Assembly (NCBI GenBank): GCA_963712055.1
Contig: CAVQGN010000001.1
Span: forward strand, 186,001 to 250,000
Direction: 5' to 3'
Length of the DNA stretch: 64,000 nt
Source of the DNA: JAHBVL01 sp963712055
GTDB taxonomy: Bacteria > Chloroflexota > Chloroflexia > Thermomicrobiales > UBA6265
Shown: positions 24,188-32,622 of the stretch, in pieces
Numbering within the stretch: the stretch's first letter is position 1
How the letters are laid out: each line of letters opens with the position of its first letter
Notes under the pieces: model-generated
Databases searched by the model: none
What the model saw: only the letters and a program-made list of their open reading frames with translations
Told to the model about the DNA's origin: nothing
Position numbers and translations under genes: made by a program

Positions 24188-24874
24188 CTACTCCTCAGGT
24201 CTGGTCGTAGCCCAGGGCGGGGTCAGGTAATCGGTCGGGTCTCGATCCGGACGAAATCGATACAGCCTCGCCGGGCGATGACTGCCATCGCGACGGGTGT
24301 CGGAGGTTGGTGCCAGGATACCGAGCGTCGCCATCCGGCGGCGGAAATTACGTTTGTCCAGATCACGACCAAGGATCGTTTCGAATGCCGACTGGACTTC
24401 ACTCAGGGTGAATTGATCTGGCATCAGGTGGAATGCAATCGTCGTATATCCGAGCTTGGCCCTCAAACGAAACAAGGCGTAGTCGATGACCCGCTGATCG
24501 GCGTCAGAAAACGCCGACGAGGTGTCGGCAGGAATCCAAATACCTTCCGTGGTGGCGCTTGGTTCGCCATCAGTGCAGATCAGCGCGAGATAGCTGATGA
24601 TGATCGTCCAGTTGTCATCGTCGACCCGGCTGAGAGAATAGAGTTGTTCCATGTACTGCTCGGAAAAACCGAGACTTTGGCGGATGACATCACGGGCGGT
24701 GTCGTCGAGGTCGATTGCTGGATTCGGTGATTCACTCGGAAGTTGAAGACCTTCCCTGTAAGGTAGCGCGTGGAGATAGAGCACACCGTGGGCAAAGGTG
24801 AATGCTACGATTCGAATGTCGACCGTCGGTCTGAGCGAGGTGTGTGGGCTGACCATAATCTGTGGAATGTTCAC
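24188..24874 (-). CDS. NrtR-like transcriptional regulator (degenerate Nudix plus winged helix)
   Basis: A 228-residue protein. Residues about 15-140 form a Nudix fold whose catalytic Nudix box is degraded (the expected GX5EX7REUXEEXG reads as SPNPAIDLDDTARDVIRQSL), so it should bind rather than hydrolyse. Residues about 150-215 are a winged helix with the NrtR signature: DQFTLSEVQSAFETILGR, then LDKRNFRRRMATLGIL and HRPARLYRF. NrtR proteins sense ADP-ribose or related molecules and control NAD or sugar genes. Its operon partner is nadK, and the KDPG aldolase gene diverges from it. Start is GTG 24874. Which genes it controls here is inference. Confidence 0.82.
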   Translation of the reverse strand: MNIPQIMVSPHTSLRPTVDIRIVAFTFAHGVLYLHALPYREGLQLPSESPNPAIDLDDTARDVIRQSLGFSEQYMEQLYSLSRVDDDNWTIIISYLALICTDGEPSATTEGIWIPADTSSAFSDADQRVIDYALFRLRAKLGYTTIAFHLMPDQFTLSEVQSAFETILGRDLDKRNFRRRMATLGILAPTSDTRRDGSHRPARLYRFRPDRDPTDYLTPPWATTRPEE

Positions 24875-24916
24875 ACTCTCGTCGACCTGATCGATACTGG
24901 CTGATTGCAGTTGAAG

Positions 24917-24933
24917 ACACTGTCAGAGAGTGT
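24917..24933. promoter_or_regulatory. inverted repeat in the nrtR-like/aldolase intergenic region
   Basis: ACACT (24917-24921) and AGTGT (24929-24933) are a perfect inverted repeat separated by seven bases, in the 151-bp gap between two divergent genes. Its position makes it a candidate operator for the NrtR-like protein. It is short and could be chance. Confidence 0.3.
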
Positions 24934-25025
24934 AGCAGTCTCCTCTGATGGCTTGTGATAGACGTATACATCGCCGAAAATCGAAGAAACACCATCGGGG
25001 ATGTCCATTGAGGGAATCAAGAAAA

Positions 25026-25670
25026 ATGGCAAACGAATTGAGTACCAGCGTCATCGAAGAAAGCGGCATCGTGGCGGTGGTGCGCCTCGACGATCTTTCC
25101 GCGGCGGTCTCGTTGACCGAGGCTCTCATTGCCGGTGGAGTCGTGGCCGTCGAATTCACGTTTACCAATCCCGAGGCCGCCAAGGCGATTGAGATCACGA
25201 GAAAAGCCCTGCCGGACTCGGCTTTGATCGGCGCCGGCACGGTGCTCGATCCTGAAACGGCCAGAATTGCGATCCTCGCTGGCGCTCAGTACATCGTGAC
25301 GCCGACGACAAGGGCATCGACAATCGAGATGTGCCGCCGATATGGCATTCCATCGGTCATCGGCGGGTTCACTGCAACCGAGATGTTGACGGCCTGGGAA
25401 GCGGGAGCCGACTACATCAAAGTTCACCCGGCGAGCCTCGGGGGTCCGAAATACTTCAAGGATATCCTCGGCCCGCTGCCTCAGCTGAAGCTGGTTCCAT
25501 CGGGCGGAGTCACACTCGAAAATGCCGGTGATTTCCTCCGTGCAGGAGCCGTCGCGGTGGCGCTTGGCGGCAACCTCGTTGACAGAAACACAGTCGCCGA
25601 CGGCAACTTCGCCGAGATTACCAGACGTGCACGGGGACTCAGCGAGGCCGTTGCCGCCGCACGCGCTTAA
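25026..25670 (+). CDS. eda: 2-dehydro-3-deoxy-phosphogluconate / 4-hydroxy-2-oxoglutarate aldolase
   Basis: A class I aldolase of the Entner-Doudoroff type, splitting KDPG to pyruvate and glyceraldehyde 3-phosphate, or related 2-keto-4-hydroxy acids. The 214-residue protein shows GIVAVVRLDD at the start, the catalytic-site glutamate in VVAVEFTFTNP, GAGTVLDPETARIA, the Schiff-base lysine in ADYIKVHPASLGG and the phosphate-binding VPSGGVTLENAGDFL. Start is ATG 25026 (GAGGGAA upstream); the frame extends to 24948 but without family similarity. No edd or sugar transport gene is adjacent. It ends convergently, sharing a TTAA with the tlpA stop. Exact substrate is not determined by the sequence. 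Confidence 0.85.
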   Translation: MANELSTSVIEESGIVAVVRLDDLSAAVSLTEALIAGGVVAVEFTFTNPEAAKAIEITRKALPDSALIGAGTVLDPETARIAILAGAQYIVTPTTRASTIEMCRRYGIPSVIGGFTATEMLTAWEAGADYIKVHPASLGGPKYFKDILGPLPQLKLVPSGGVTLENAGDFLRAGAVAVALGGNLVDRNTVADGNFAEITRRARGLSEAVAAARA

Positions 25671-26359
25671 CGATTGCTGACCGCAGCCGCCTGATCCAGA
25701 GGTGGAAGGTTGGCGGCCTCCGGAACGATCGAACTCGCCGCTTCGATCGCCTGATCGGCGCTCATTTCTGAGAGCACGATCTCCCGGACAACGCCGTTCT
25801 CGTCGACAAAGATGTGAGTTGGGAAATTGTAGATCGGGTAGGCCTCACTGGTGAGCGTGCGATCAGGATCGAGCAGCACCTGGAAGGTGACGCCGTTCAG
25901 TTCGGCGAAGTCAGCCGCCTCAGATGGTTTGTCCCCGAGACTCACCGCCAGGAGTTCGAGACCGAGTGGCTGGAGTTGTTCATATGCAGTCTGGATATCG
26001 GGCATTTCGGCCCGACATGGCGGGCACCACGATCCCCAGAAGTTGAGCCAAACTGGTGTGCCGCGGTAATCGGAAAGCGACACGATGGCGCCAGTGGTGG
26101 ATACAACGGTAAAGTCTGGCGCGACTTCACCAACTTTGGGAAGAACGTCCTGATTGACACCGCCGCTGCCGACGGTGTCAAGACCATTGCGCCCTGCCAC
26201 CCACCATGCGCCGACGAGAATCAAACCAGCCAGCGCCAAACCGATGAGAACGGTCCGCCGATCGGTTTCCGTGGGCTTGGTTGCCGTGTCGAGTTGCTTC
26301 TCGTCGACCGGAGCCAGTTCGCTGTGCTCGATAGGATCGGGGCTATTGGACTCCGCCAT
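25667..26359 (-). CDS. TlpA/ResA-like thiol-disulfide oxidoreductase
   Basis: A membrane-anchored thioredoxin-like protein, 230 residues, facing the outside. A cytoplasmic lead of about 35 residues precedes one transmembrane helix (VLIGLALAGLILVGAWWVAG), then the thioredoxin fold with the redox motif WCPPC in NFWGSWCPPCRAEMP. In System II cytochrome c maturation it reduces the CxxCH cysteines of apocytochrome using electrons from CcdA. ATG 26359 overlaps the ccsA stop by 17 bases, and the order ccdA-resB-ccsA-tlpA on the minus strand makes a complete operon. Confidence 0.9.
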   Translation of the reverse strand: MAESNSPDPIEHSELAPVDEKQLDTATKPTETDRRTVLIGLALAGLILVGAWWVAGRNGLDTVGSGGVNQDVLPKVGEVAPDFTVVSTTGAIVSLSDYRGTPVWLNFWGSWCPPCRAEMPDIQTAYEQLQPLGLELLAVSLGDKPSEAADFAELNGVTFQVLLDPDRTLTSEAYPIYNFPTHIFVDENGVVREIVLSEMSADQAIEAASSIVPEAANLPPLDQAAAVSNR

Positions 26360-27248
26360 ATGCGTGCATGCCCCCGAAAAAGTAGTTGCCGTAGTAGGTG
26401 AACACCACCGCTGCGAAACCCAGTAGCAGCACAATCGCACTTCGAGTGCCTCGCCAACCCTTCAAGGAGCGAGTATGAAGATAGACACCGTAGACGAGCC
26501 AGGTGAAGAGCGCGGCGGTCTCCTTTGGATCCCAGGACCAGTAGGCGCCCCAGGCGCGATGCGCCCAGATCGATCCGAGGATCAGCACCAGAGCGAGGAG
26601 GGGGAATCCGACTGTGACCGCCCGGTAGCCGATATCATCGAGCATGTCGGCGCTGGGCAACCAGGAGACCTTTCGTCTGGACTGAATCAGGAAGAGAACT
26701 GCGGCCGCAAACGAAACCGCAAACGTGGCGTAAGCGAGAATCGCACTCGACACGTGCAGCGTCATCAACGGCTGGTTCTGCAGCGCCGGATTGAGCGCGT
26801 CGACTTCGCGCATGTCTGCCGGCAGCCACCAGAGATAGGCCGTCATGCCCAGGGCGATCGTCATCACGATCAAGCCAAGTTGCTTGACTTCATACGATCG
26901 TTCGAACAGGAGATAGATAAGCAACAGCGCAAATACAAACGCCATGCTGAACTCGTACATGTTGCTATAGGGTCCGCGTTCAGCCGCTATTGCGCGGGTA
27001 AGAACGGCCAGACCCTGCAGAAGCATTGCGAACCAGGCCAGCATCGTGCCGAAGCGAGCCCAACTCTGCGAGGGTGCAAAAAACTCAGCCGAAGTCGTTG
27101 CGATCGAGCCACCATCTGGAGTTGCGAGGACCTGCCGACGGAACCGGACTCTTCCTACAGAGTAGGCGAGATAGCAAACCCAGGATGCGACCAGCGCCAT
27201 CGAGGCGGCCGCAAACAGGTAGAAGGAAAGCTTGACCAGTGTCTCCAT
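26343..27248 (-). CDS. ccsA: cytochrome c biogenesis protein CcsA (ResC)
   Basis: Multi-pass membrane protein that with ResB transports haem and ligates it to apocytochrome c. The 301-residue protein has about eight hydrophobic helices and the tryptophan-rich haem-handling WWD motif near residue 235 (WGAYWSWDPKETAALFTW), with flanking histidines (SIWAHRAWG, YGVYLHTRSL). Preceded by resB with a 59-base gap and overlapping tlpA. Complete and of normal length. Confidence 0.93.
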   Translation of the reverse strand: METLVKLSFYLFAAASMALVASWVCYLAYSVGRVRFRRQVLATPDGGSIATTSAEFFAPSQSWARFGTMLAWFAMLLQGLAVLTRAIAAERGPYSNMYEFSMAFVFALLLIYLLFERSYEVKQLGLIVMTIALGMTAYLWWLPADMREVDALNPALQNQPLMTLHVSSAILAYATFAVSFAAAVLFLIQSRRKVSWLPSADMLDDIGYRAVTVGFPLLALVLILGSIWAHRAWGAYWSWDPKETAALFTWLVYGVYLHTRSLKGWRGTRSAIVLLLGFAAVVFTYYGNYFFGGMHAYGGVQ

Positions 27249-27307
27249 GTCAGCAAGGTTCCTGTGGGTGAGTTGGCTGCGAAATCCCGATATTCATCAA
27301 GCGTATT

Positions 27308-28789
27308 CTAACCTGCGGCAGCCGGTTCGTTGAGTGATCTCGACTGCTCCTTTTCGGTGATAACCGGTTTCAGCCCGGATTCACTTTCCAGAAGCTCCAT
27401 TGACCGTTTGAAATCCCGCTGCGCGGACCAGTCCCATCGTGCCATTGGAGCAATCATCACGGTCGAGCCTTCGCCAGTGGCATTTGGAGAGACGATGCCG
27501 CGAATACGGCGCTGTGGCAAATAGAACGTGATTGCCAGTCCTGCGACGAGGAGAAAGGCCGCCGTCCAGAAAATAGGCATGCCAGGGTTGCTGGCAACTT
27601 GGAGCATCGTGTAGCGACGTTCGCGGATGAATTCGACGTTGACGTTGCCGACCTTCGTGACTTCTCCCTGGGTCAGGACGGCGCTTTCAACTGCCGCTTC
27701 GCTGGCGGCATTACCCGCGTTGAGGTTTCGCACCTGGACGAACATCTGTCCGCTGGCCAGGTTGAGGTTATCGAGCATGGGCGCGTTGGCGCGGTTCTCG
27801 TCCGGAGCAATGACGTTCAGTTGCAAGCCAGCCTGCGGTAAGACTTGAACGCCGGCTGGAGCATCCGGATTGGTGGATGAGGTGTACTGTCCGAGCGGGA
27901 TCGAATCATCGAAAAGAACCATCCCTTGATCGTCGGTCACTCTCATCGAAACTGCCTGGCCAAAACTCGCCTGGTAGAAGGTGACGGTTCCATGAACCAT
28001 CGGGTCGTTGACGGTGATCGATTTCCTGCCGACTTCTTCCCCATTTTTCATGAGGAGCAGATCGCTTCGGTACTCGGCAGGAGTGCCTTCTTCCCGCCAA
28101 CTGTCGTTGAATTGTTCGAGCGTGACGGTCAAACCGGTTCCGTGGCCAACAGCGCGGGTCGAACCCTCCGGGATGATGAACGCGTTGTCCTTGAAGCCGT
28201 AGCGAGCTCCAACGATGCCACCGACAAGCAGCAGAATCAGCGCCAGATGGAACGGGAACGTTCCGAGCTTGGCATATCGATTCTTGTCCGCATAGAGATG
28301 AGTGTCAGAGCCAACGACTTCGGTTTGCACTCGGTATCGTTTCGACTTAAGCGAAGCGCCGATCATCTCCAGTGTTTCATCTGGGGTGGCGGGAGAGTCG
28401 ACCTTGGCGGAAAGCAGTGTGGAATCAAGGAAACCGCGGCTTGTCCGGATGGTTGGGTCTGAGATGGTTTTCCAGATACCAGGGACCCGGTTGATCGTGC
28501 AGACCGTGATCGCAACACACAGGATGGCGAGAATGCCCATGAACGGCAGCGAATGGAAGACATCCCAGGCGTACCAGCGGTCGACCACCGGCTGGAGCAC
28601 GGGTACGTAGTCAGCGATCCAGGCTGGAACACTGCTGCCACGCAATGTCCCCAGCAGAACGAGCAATGCCAGCACTACGATTTCCCCGACGGCCGCTTTG
28701 ACCGAACAGAAAAAGCGCCAGATCCGATCGACGATCATTTCGATCGGTGATCGGGAGGATCGCTTGGTGCCGACCGAGAGTTGGGCCAA
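27308..28789 (-). CDS. resB: cytochrome c biogenesis protein ResB (Ccs1)
   Basis: Partner of CcsA in System II. The 493-residue protein has three N-terminal helices (ALLVLLGTLRGS, GILAILCVAITVCTINRVPG, and LALILLLVGGIVGARYG), a large external domain (about residues 215-400) and a final helix (WTAAFLLVAGLAITFYLPQRR), the layout of ResB. The start is TTG 28789, supported by GAGGCGG nine bases upstream and by the short gap to ccdA. The external domain is less conserved, as usual in this family. Confidence 0.9.
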   Translation of the reverse strand: MAQLSVGTKRSSRSPIEMIVDRIWRFFCSVKAAVGEIVVLALLVLLGTLRGSSVPAWIADYVPVLQPVVDRWYAWDVFHSLPFMGILAILCVAITVCTINRVPGIWKTISDPTIRTSRGFLDSTLLSAKVDSPATPDETLEMIGASLKSKRYRVQTEVVGSDTHLYADKNRYAKLGTFPFHLALILLLVGGIVGARYGFKDNAFIIPEGSTRAVGHGTGLTVTLEQFNDSWREEGTPAEYRSDLLLMKNGEEVGRKSITVNDPMVHGTVTFYQASFGQAVSMRVTDDQGMVLFDDSIPLGQYTSSTNPDAPAGVQVLPQAGLQLNVIAPDENRANAPMLDNLNLASGQMFVQVRNLNAGNAASEAAVESAVLTQGEVTKVGNVNVEFIRERRYTMLQVASNPGMPIFWTAAFLLVAGLAITFYLPQRRIRGIVSPNATGEGSTVMIAPMARWDWSAQRDFKRSMELLESESGLKPVITEKEQSRSLNEPAAAG

Positions 28790-28821
28790 TGTTTACCGCC
28801 TCTGAGACTGGAAAAACGGAG

Positions 28822-29568
28822 TCAAATCGATGGCTCCCATGGCGTCCAGGGCGCAGCCGCAACAATCCGGGTGAACAGCTGCTGGTAAATCCCGAGAACC
28901 ATGATTGCCCCGACAGCCAGCATAAAAGCGCCGCTGACCGTTGTCACCGCCCGCAGATGCTGAGACAAACTGCGGATGACTGATTGAGTCGTGCCAAGTG
29001 CGGCGAACAGGAGAAATGGAATCGCCAACCCCATCGAATAGATAGCCAGAAGCAACGCTGATCGTTCAGGGTCGCCCTGACCTGCCGCCATTGTAAGGAT
29101 GGCACCGAGGATCGGGCCAGCGCAAGGCGACCAGCCAGCTCCAAACGTGACCCCGATGAGGAAGGACGAACCGAGCGATCCTCGTTCCCCCCGCTGGATC
29201 GAAAACCGGCGTTCGCGTCCCAAACCCGGGAAAGTGATGATGCCGAGTTGCTGCAAACCGAGCACCATTAGGACGATCCCGCCGATTCGGACGATCCAGT
29301 AGCGGTTGCCGGCTAGCAGGGAGGCGCTATCGACAAGTGCTCCAGCTGCTCCGAGAGCCACCCCTAGGGCGATGAAAATCACGGAGAACCCAGCCACATA
29401 CGCAAGCGCATTGGACATGACCTTTCTCCGATCCACTTCTCCTGACGTCGATACCGAGACGCCGGCAAGATGCGTCAGGTAAATCGGAATCAATGGCAGA
29501 ATACAGGGGGATGAGATAGAAAGGACGCCTGCCACGAATGCGGCGAGATATGTCACGTCGGAAATCAT
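28822..29568 (-). CDS. ccdA: cytochrome c biogenesis protein CcdA
   Basis: Integral membrane thiol transporter that passes electrons from cytoplasmic thioredoxin to external thioredoxin-like proteins such as TlpA. The 248-residue protein has six hydrophobic segments and the two redox cysteines in SISSPCILPLIPIYLTHLAG and WSPCAGPILG. ATG 29568 is chosen because the hydrophobic start (MISDVTYLAAFVAGVLS) fits the family and AGG lies nine bases upstream; the frame is open 31 codons further but that part is unrelated. First gene of the maturation operon, divergent from recO. Confidence 0.92.
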   Translation of the reverse strand: MISDVTYLAAFVAGVLSISSPCILPLIPIYLTHLAGVSVSTSGEVDRRKVMSNALAYVAGFSVIFIALGVALGAAGALVDSASLLAGNRYWIVRIGGIVLMVLGLQQLGIITFPGLGRERRFSIQRGERGSLGSSFLIGVTFGAGWSPCAGPILGAILTMAAGQGDPERSALLLAIYSMGLAIPFLLFAALGTTQSVIRSLSQHLRAVTTVSGAFMLAVGAIMVLGIYQQLFTRIVAAAPWTPWEPSI

Positions 29569-29670
29569 GAATGAAGCCTGCCTTCGGTGTCGCCGGGCAT
29601 TTGTACAAGTATGCGGACACCCCGTTTCCACCTGCATGATCCTACCATTTAGCAGGACCACCGATCAGTA

Positions 29671-30471
29671 ATGAACCCCACTGAGTCGACTTCACTGCGC
29701 GATCGAAATTACCGGGTTATTGGGACCGTGATCTCTATGGCCGAGCTTGGCGAAGCAGATCGCATATACACGATTTTTTCCCGGGAGCGAGGAAAACTCC
29801 GGGTGGTTGCCAGGGGTGTGCGTAAACCGGGTTCTCGACTTGCGGCGGCTCTGGAACTCTTTGCCACGAGCGATTTTCAGCTGACCCGTGGACGCGATCT
29901 TGAAATCGTCACCGGCGCTTCGATCGTGAATCGCCCGTTCAGAAACGGTGCGACGCTCGAAGCGATTTCATATGGCTCGCATCTGCTTGAACTTGCGAGT
30001 CGCCTGACGGCCGAGCACCAGGAATCCGTGGACACCTTCGATGCGCTCCGTAACGCCATCACCGCGATTGATGCTGGACTCGATCCAGCGACCGTCGCCC
30101 GCAAATTCGAACTGGATATGCTCGCCATTTCCGGGTTCGAGGTCGATCTCTACCATTGCGCGATGTGCAACAGCGAATTGCAGGAACGATCCAACCTATT
30201 TTCGTCGTCGAATGGCGGATTCGTCTGTCTCGATTGCCAAGCCGGCGTTGCTGGTGGACGCATGCTGTCGGTGACATGCCAGAAGTTGCTGCGTGTGATC
30301 GACCGTCAGGGGGTCGCCAAGGCAATCAGTCTCAATGTGCCAGCTGCCGTGCAGATGGAACTCGATGCCGCCATGCGCGATTTCCTTGGTTCGATCATTG
30401 AACGTGATCTCAGCAGTTTGCGGGTGCTCAAAGAGATCCGGGAATCGTCGATTGATTATCGAGCGGTCTGA
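29671..30471 (+). CDS. recO: DNA repair protein RecO
   Basis: Recombination mediator that, with RecR, replaces SSB by RecA on gapped DNA. The 266-residue protein has the N-terminal OB fold (YRVIGTVISMAELGEADRIY ... LRVVARGVRKPGSRL), a helical middle part and a zinc-binding cysteine set (CAMCNSELQ ... FVCLDCQAG). Its last bases overlap the convergent trmD by 16. Normal length, secure assignment; recR lies at 17664. Confidence 0.94.
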   Translation: MNPTESTSLRDRNYRVIGTVISMAELGEADRIYTIFSRERGKLRVVARGVRKPGSRLAAALELFATSDFQLTRGRDLEIVTGASIVNRPFRNGATLEAISYGSHLLELASRLTAEHQESVDTFDALRNAITAIDAGLDPATVARKFELDMLAISGFEVDLYHCAMCNSELQERSNLFSSSNGGFVCLDCQAGVAGGRMLSVTCQKLLRVIDRQGVAKAISLNVPAAVQMELDAAMRDFLGSIIERDLSSLRVLKEIRESSIDYRAV

Positions 30472-31181
30472 TTGCTCCCCGATTCACCTGAAGCGCCGAG
30501 ACCCGACCGCTCGCGCGACTGGGCGGCACGCCACTTCTCAATCTCGGCGTGGTGACCACTGAGAAGGACATCAGGAACCGCAAGATCGCGATACACAGCT
30601 GGTCGAGTGTAGTGAGGGTACTCCAGTAGACCATCCTGATGCGATTCTGATGCGATCGATGCTGCAGTGATCACGTCCGGCACGAGCCGGGCAATGGCGT
30701 CAGTCATCACCATGGCCGGTAGCTCTCCGCCGGTGAGAACGTAATTGCCGATCGAAACCTCTTCCGCTTCGAGCAATGGAATAACCCGTTCATCGACTCC
30801 TTCGTAGTGACCAGCAATGATGAGCAGGCGTGATTCCCGGCTCAATTCCTCGGCGACAACCTGATCGAAGAGACGCCCTCTCGGAGAGGTCAGCAGAACC
30901 CGAGCCGGTTCCCTCGCCAGAATTGCTTCGGCCGCTTCGACAATTGGCTGCGCCATCATCACCATGCCGGGGCCGCCTCCATAGGGTCGATCGTCGGCGG
31001 TATGGTGCTTGTCACATGTCCAATCGCGAATGTCATGAACGACGATCTCGATGATTCCTGCCGCCTGGGCTCGGGCGAGAATGCTCTCGGTCATCGGCCC
31101 AGTAAACATGCCGGGAAAGAGCGTCAGGATATCAATCCGCAACGTCGGTTCTGGCTGATGCTGGGGAGTTTCAGTCTCCAT
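30456..31181 (-). CDS. trmD: tRNA (guanine37-N1)-methyltransferase
   Basis: Methylates G37 next to the anticodon in tRNAs reading CNN codons, using S-adenosylmethionine and a trefoil-knot fold. The 241-residue protein has RIDILTLFPGMF at the start, DDRPYGGGPGMVMM, the SAM knot LLIIAGHYEGVDERV and SIGNYVLTGGELPAMVMTDA, then the C-terminal helical domain. The start METETPQ at 31181 is preferred and overlaps the HAD gene end by 11 bases; a TTG a few codons later is possible. A further 58 upstream codons are open but unrelated. The usual partners rpsP, rimM and rplS are not adjacent. Confidence 0.94.
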   Translation of the reverse strand: METETPQHQPEPTLRIDILTLFPGMFTGPMTESILARAQAAGIIEIVVHDIRDWTCDKHHTADDRPYGGGPGMVMMAQPIVEAAEAILAREPARVLLTSPRGRLFDQVVAEELSRESRLLIIAGHYEGVDERVIPLLEAEEVSIGNYVLTGGELPAMVMTDAIARLVPDVITAASIASESHQDGLLEYPHYTRPAVYRDLAVPDVLLSGHHAEIEKWRAAQSRERSGLGASGESGSNQTAR

Positions 31182-31914
31182 TGCGTTTCCGGTTGAGTGT
31201 ATCGAGCAGGGACTGAGCCGCTGAGGAGAGGTCAGTGACCACCAGATCGGGGGCTGGGATTCCATCGGGTGTGGGTCGACCTTCATTGCGATCAAACCAG
31301 GCCGTGTGCATGCCAGCGGCCGCAGCTCCGCCGACATCAAACCGTATCGAGTCACCCAGATGAAGCGCGTCGCGCGGATCTGCGTCGAGATGCTTGAGGG
31401 TTTCGAGATAGATCTCTGGACGCGATTTGTAGAAGCCTGTCGAAGCCGAGGTACAAACGGTTTCGAACGGGGTGCGCATATCGAGCTTCGTTAGAGCCCA
31501 CTCAAGAAACTGGTGATGAACCGCACTGGAGACAACGGCCAGCCGAGTCGAACTCCTCTCAAGATGGCTGAGCATTTCCTGCGCGCCCCGGACCGGCTTC
31601 GCCTCATCGAGAGCTGCCAGCATCAACTCTGCCACCGCCCGATCGACGACATCATCCGGGAGCGAAACCCCTTCGCGAGCGAGAATCTGGTGCGTCGCTT
31701 CGACCGCGGCGACTTCCATTCCATGCTCATGAATCTCGAGTCGGAGTTCGCGATAGCTGCGATCCAACGCACCTAGATCGATGCCCTCGAGAGATGCCTG
31801 TTCATGTTCGGCCGCCCAGCGCATGACCTCGCTCACCAGCGTTCGCACCTCAAGTTCAAACCACGGATCGCATTCGACCAAGGTGTTGTGAAAATCGATC
31901 GTGATCACTGACAT
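31171..31914 (-). CDS. HAD-family hydrolase
   Basis: A 247-residue haloacid-dehalogenase-superfamily protein. Motif I reads ITIDFHNTLV, so the nucleophile Asp is present but the second Asp (acid/base in phosphatases) is replaced by His. Motif II is in LAVVSSAVHH, motif III lysine in GFYKSRPEIYLETL and motif IV in ALHLGDSIRFDVGGAAAAG. A helical cap lies between about residues 20 and 100. The substrate is unknown; the altered motif I leaves doubt on phosphatase activity. It overlaps the trmD start, so both are probably co-transcribed. Confidence 0.82.
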   Translation of the reverse strand: MSVITIDFHNTLVECDPWFELEVRTLVSEVMRWAAEHEQASLEGIDLGALDRSYRELRLEIHEHGMEVAAVEATHQILAREGVSLPDDVVDRAVAELMLAALDEAKPVRGAQEMLSHLERSSTRLAVVSSAVHHQFLEWALTKLDMRTPFETVCTSASTGFYKSRPEIYLETLKHLDADPRDALHLGDSIRFDVGGAAAAGMHTAWFDRNEGRPTPDGIPAPDLVVTDLSSAAQSLLDTLNRKRNGD

Positions 31915-31933
31915 GCCAGGTGGTCCGTTCGTT

Positions 31934-32536
31934 TCATCGAGGGTCGGTCAAGAGCAGGGGAAGAACAAGATCGACCAATTGAGGATCGAACTGACTCCCC
32001 CGAAATCGTTCGAGTTCGGCGAGTGCAGCTGAGACTGAGAGGGCAGTGCGATAGGGTCGATCAGAGGTCATGGCATCAAAACTGTCGGCGATGCCGATCA
32101 ATCTCGATCCAAACGGAACCGCGTCGCCGGCAAGTCCGAATGGATATCCCCTCCCATCCCACCACTCGTGATGATGGCGAACGAGCGCGGCTCGATCCGC
32201 AAATCCGGATCTGGTTTCGAGAAGGTCTGCTCCCTGTTCAGCGTGGGAGCGCACGATCGCCATTTCGGCGATCGTCAGCGGACCGGGGCGATCCAGCAAC
32301 TCAGCGGGCACCTGCGCTTTACCGATATCATGGAGCAGCGCGGCGTCAAGAATCGTCTCGGTGTCGTAAGCGCTGGTCACCGGAAAAAAGGCCAGCATCA
32401 GCTCAACCAGCGAACGCACCCGAACAGCATGCTGGCAATAACCAGGCACTTTGGCTTCGACTATGGCCAGGATGGTTTCGACCGTGTCGGTGGTTCCGAG
32501 GGCGGTAAAACTGGGGGCGATCTGTGGTTGGTTCAT
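31934..32536 (-). CDS. HD-GYP domain phosphodiesterase
   Basis: A 200-residue stand-alone HD-GYP domain, the family that degrades cyclic di-GMP. Metal-binding HD is in LDAALLHDIGKAQVP, further ligands in VRSHAEQGADLL and LVRHHHEWWDGRGYPFGLAG (with the GYP triad), then RLIGIADSFDAMTSDRPYR. No sensory domain is attached. No diguanylate cyclase is seen in the window. It diverges from the SpoIIE-type phosphatase gene and lies upstream of the HAD gene with a 20-base gap. Confidence 0.88.
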   Translation of the reverse strand: MNQPQIAPSFTALGTTDTVETILAIVEAKVPGYCQHAVRVRSLVELMLAFFPVTSAYDTETILDAALLHDIGKAQVPAELLDRPGPLTIAEMAIVRSHAEQGADLLETRSGFADRAALVRHHHEWWDGRGYPFGLAGDAVPFGSRLIGIADSFDAMTSDRPYRTALSVSAALAELERFRGSQFDPQLVDLVLPLLLTDPR

Positions 32537-32558
32537 GGTCGCTCGAATACCATCAACG

Positions 32559-32587
32559 TTGTCGCCAATCGCGACGCTGTCTAGGAT
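32559..32587 (+). promoter_or_regulatory. possible promoter of the SpoIIE-type phosphatase gene
   Basis: TTGTCG (32559-32564), 17-bp spacer, TAGGAT (32582-32587). Predicted start near 32594, about 29 bases before the ATG at 32623. Moderate match to sigma-70-type consensus. Confidence 0.4.
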
Positions 32588-32622
32588 ACGTCAGGATATC
32601 TGAATCATTGCCTGGTGACCCT

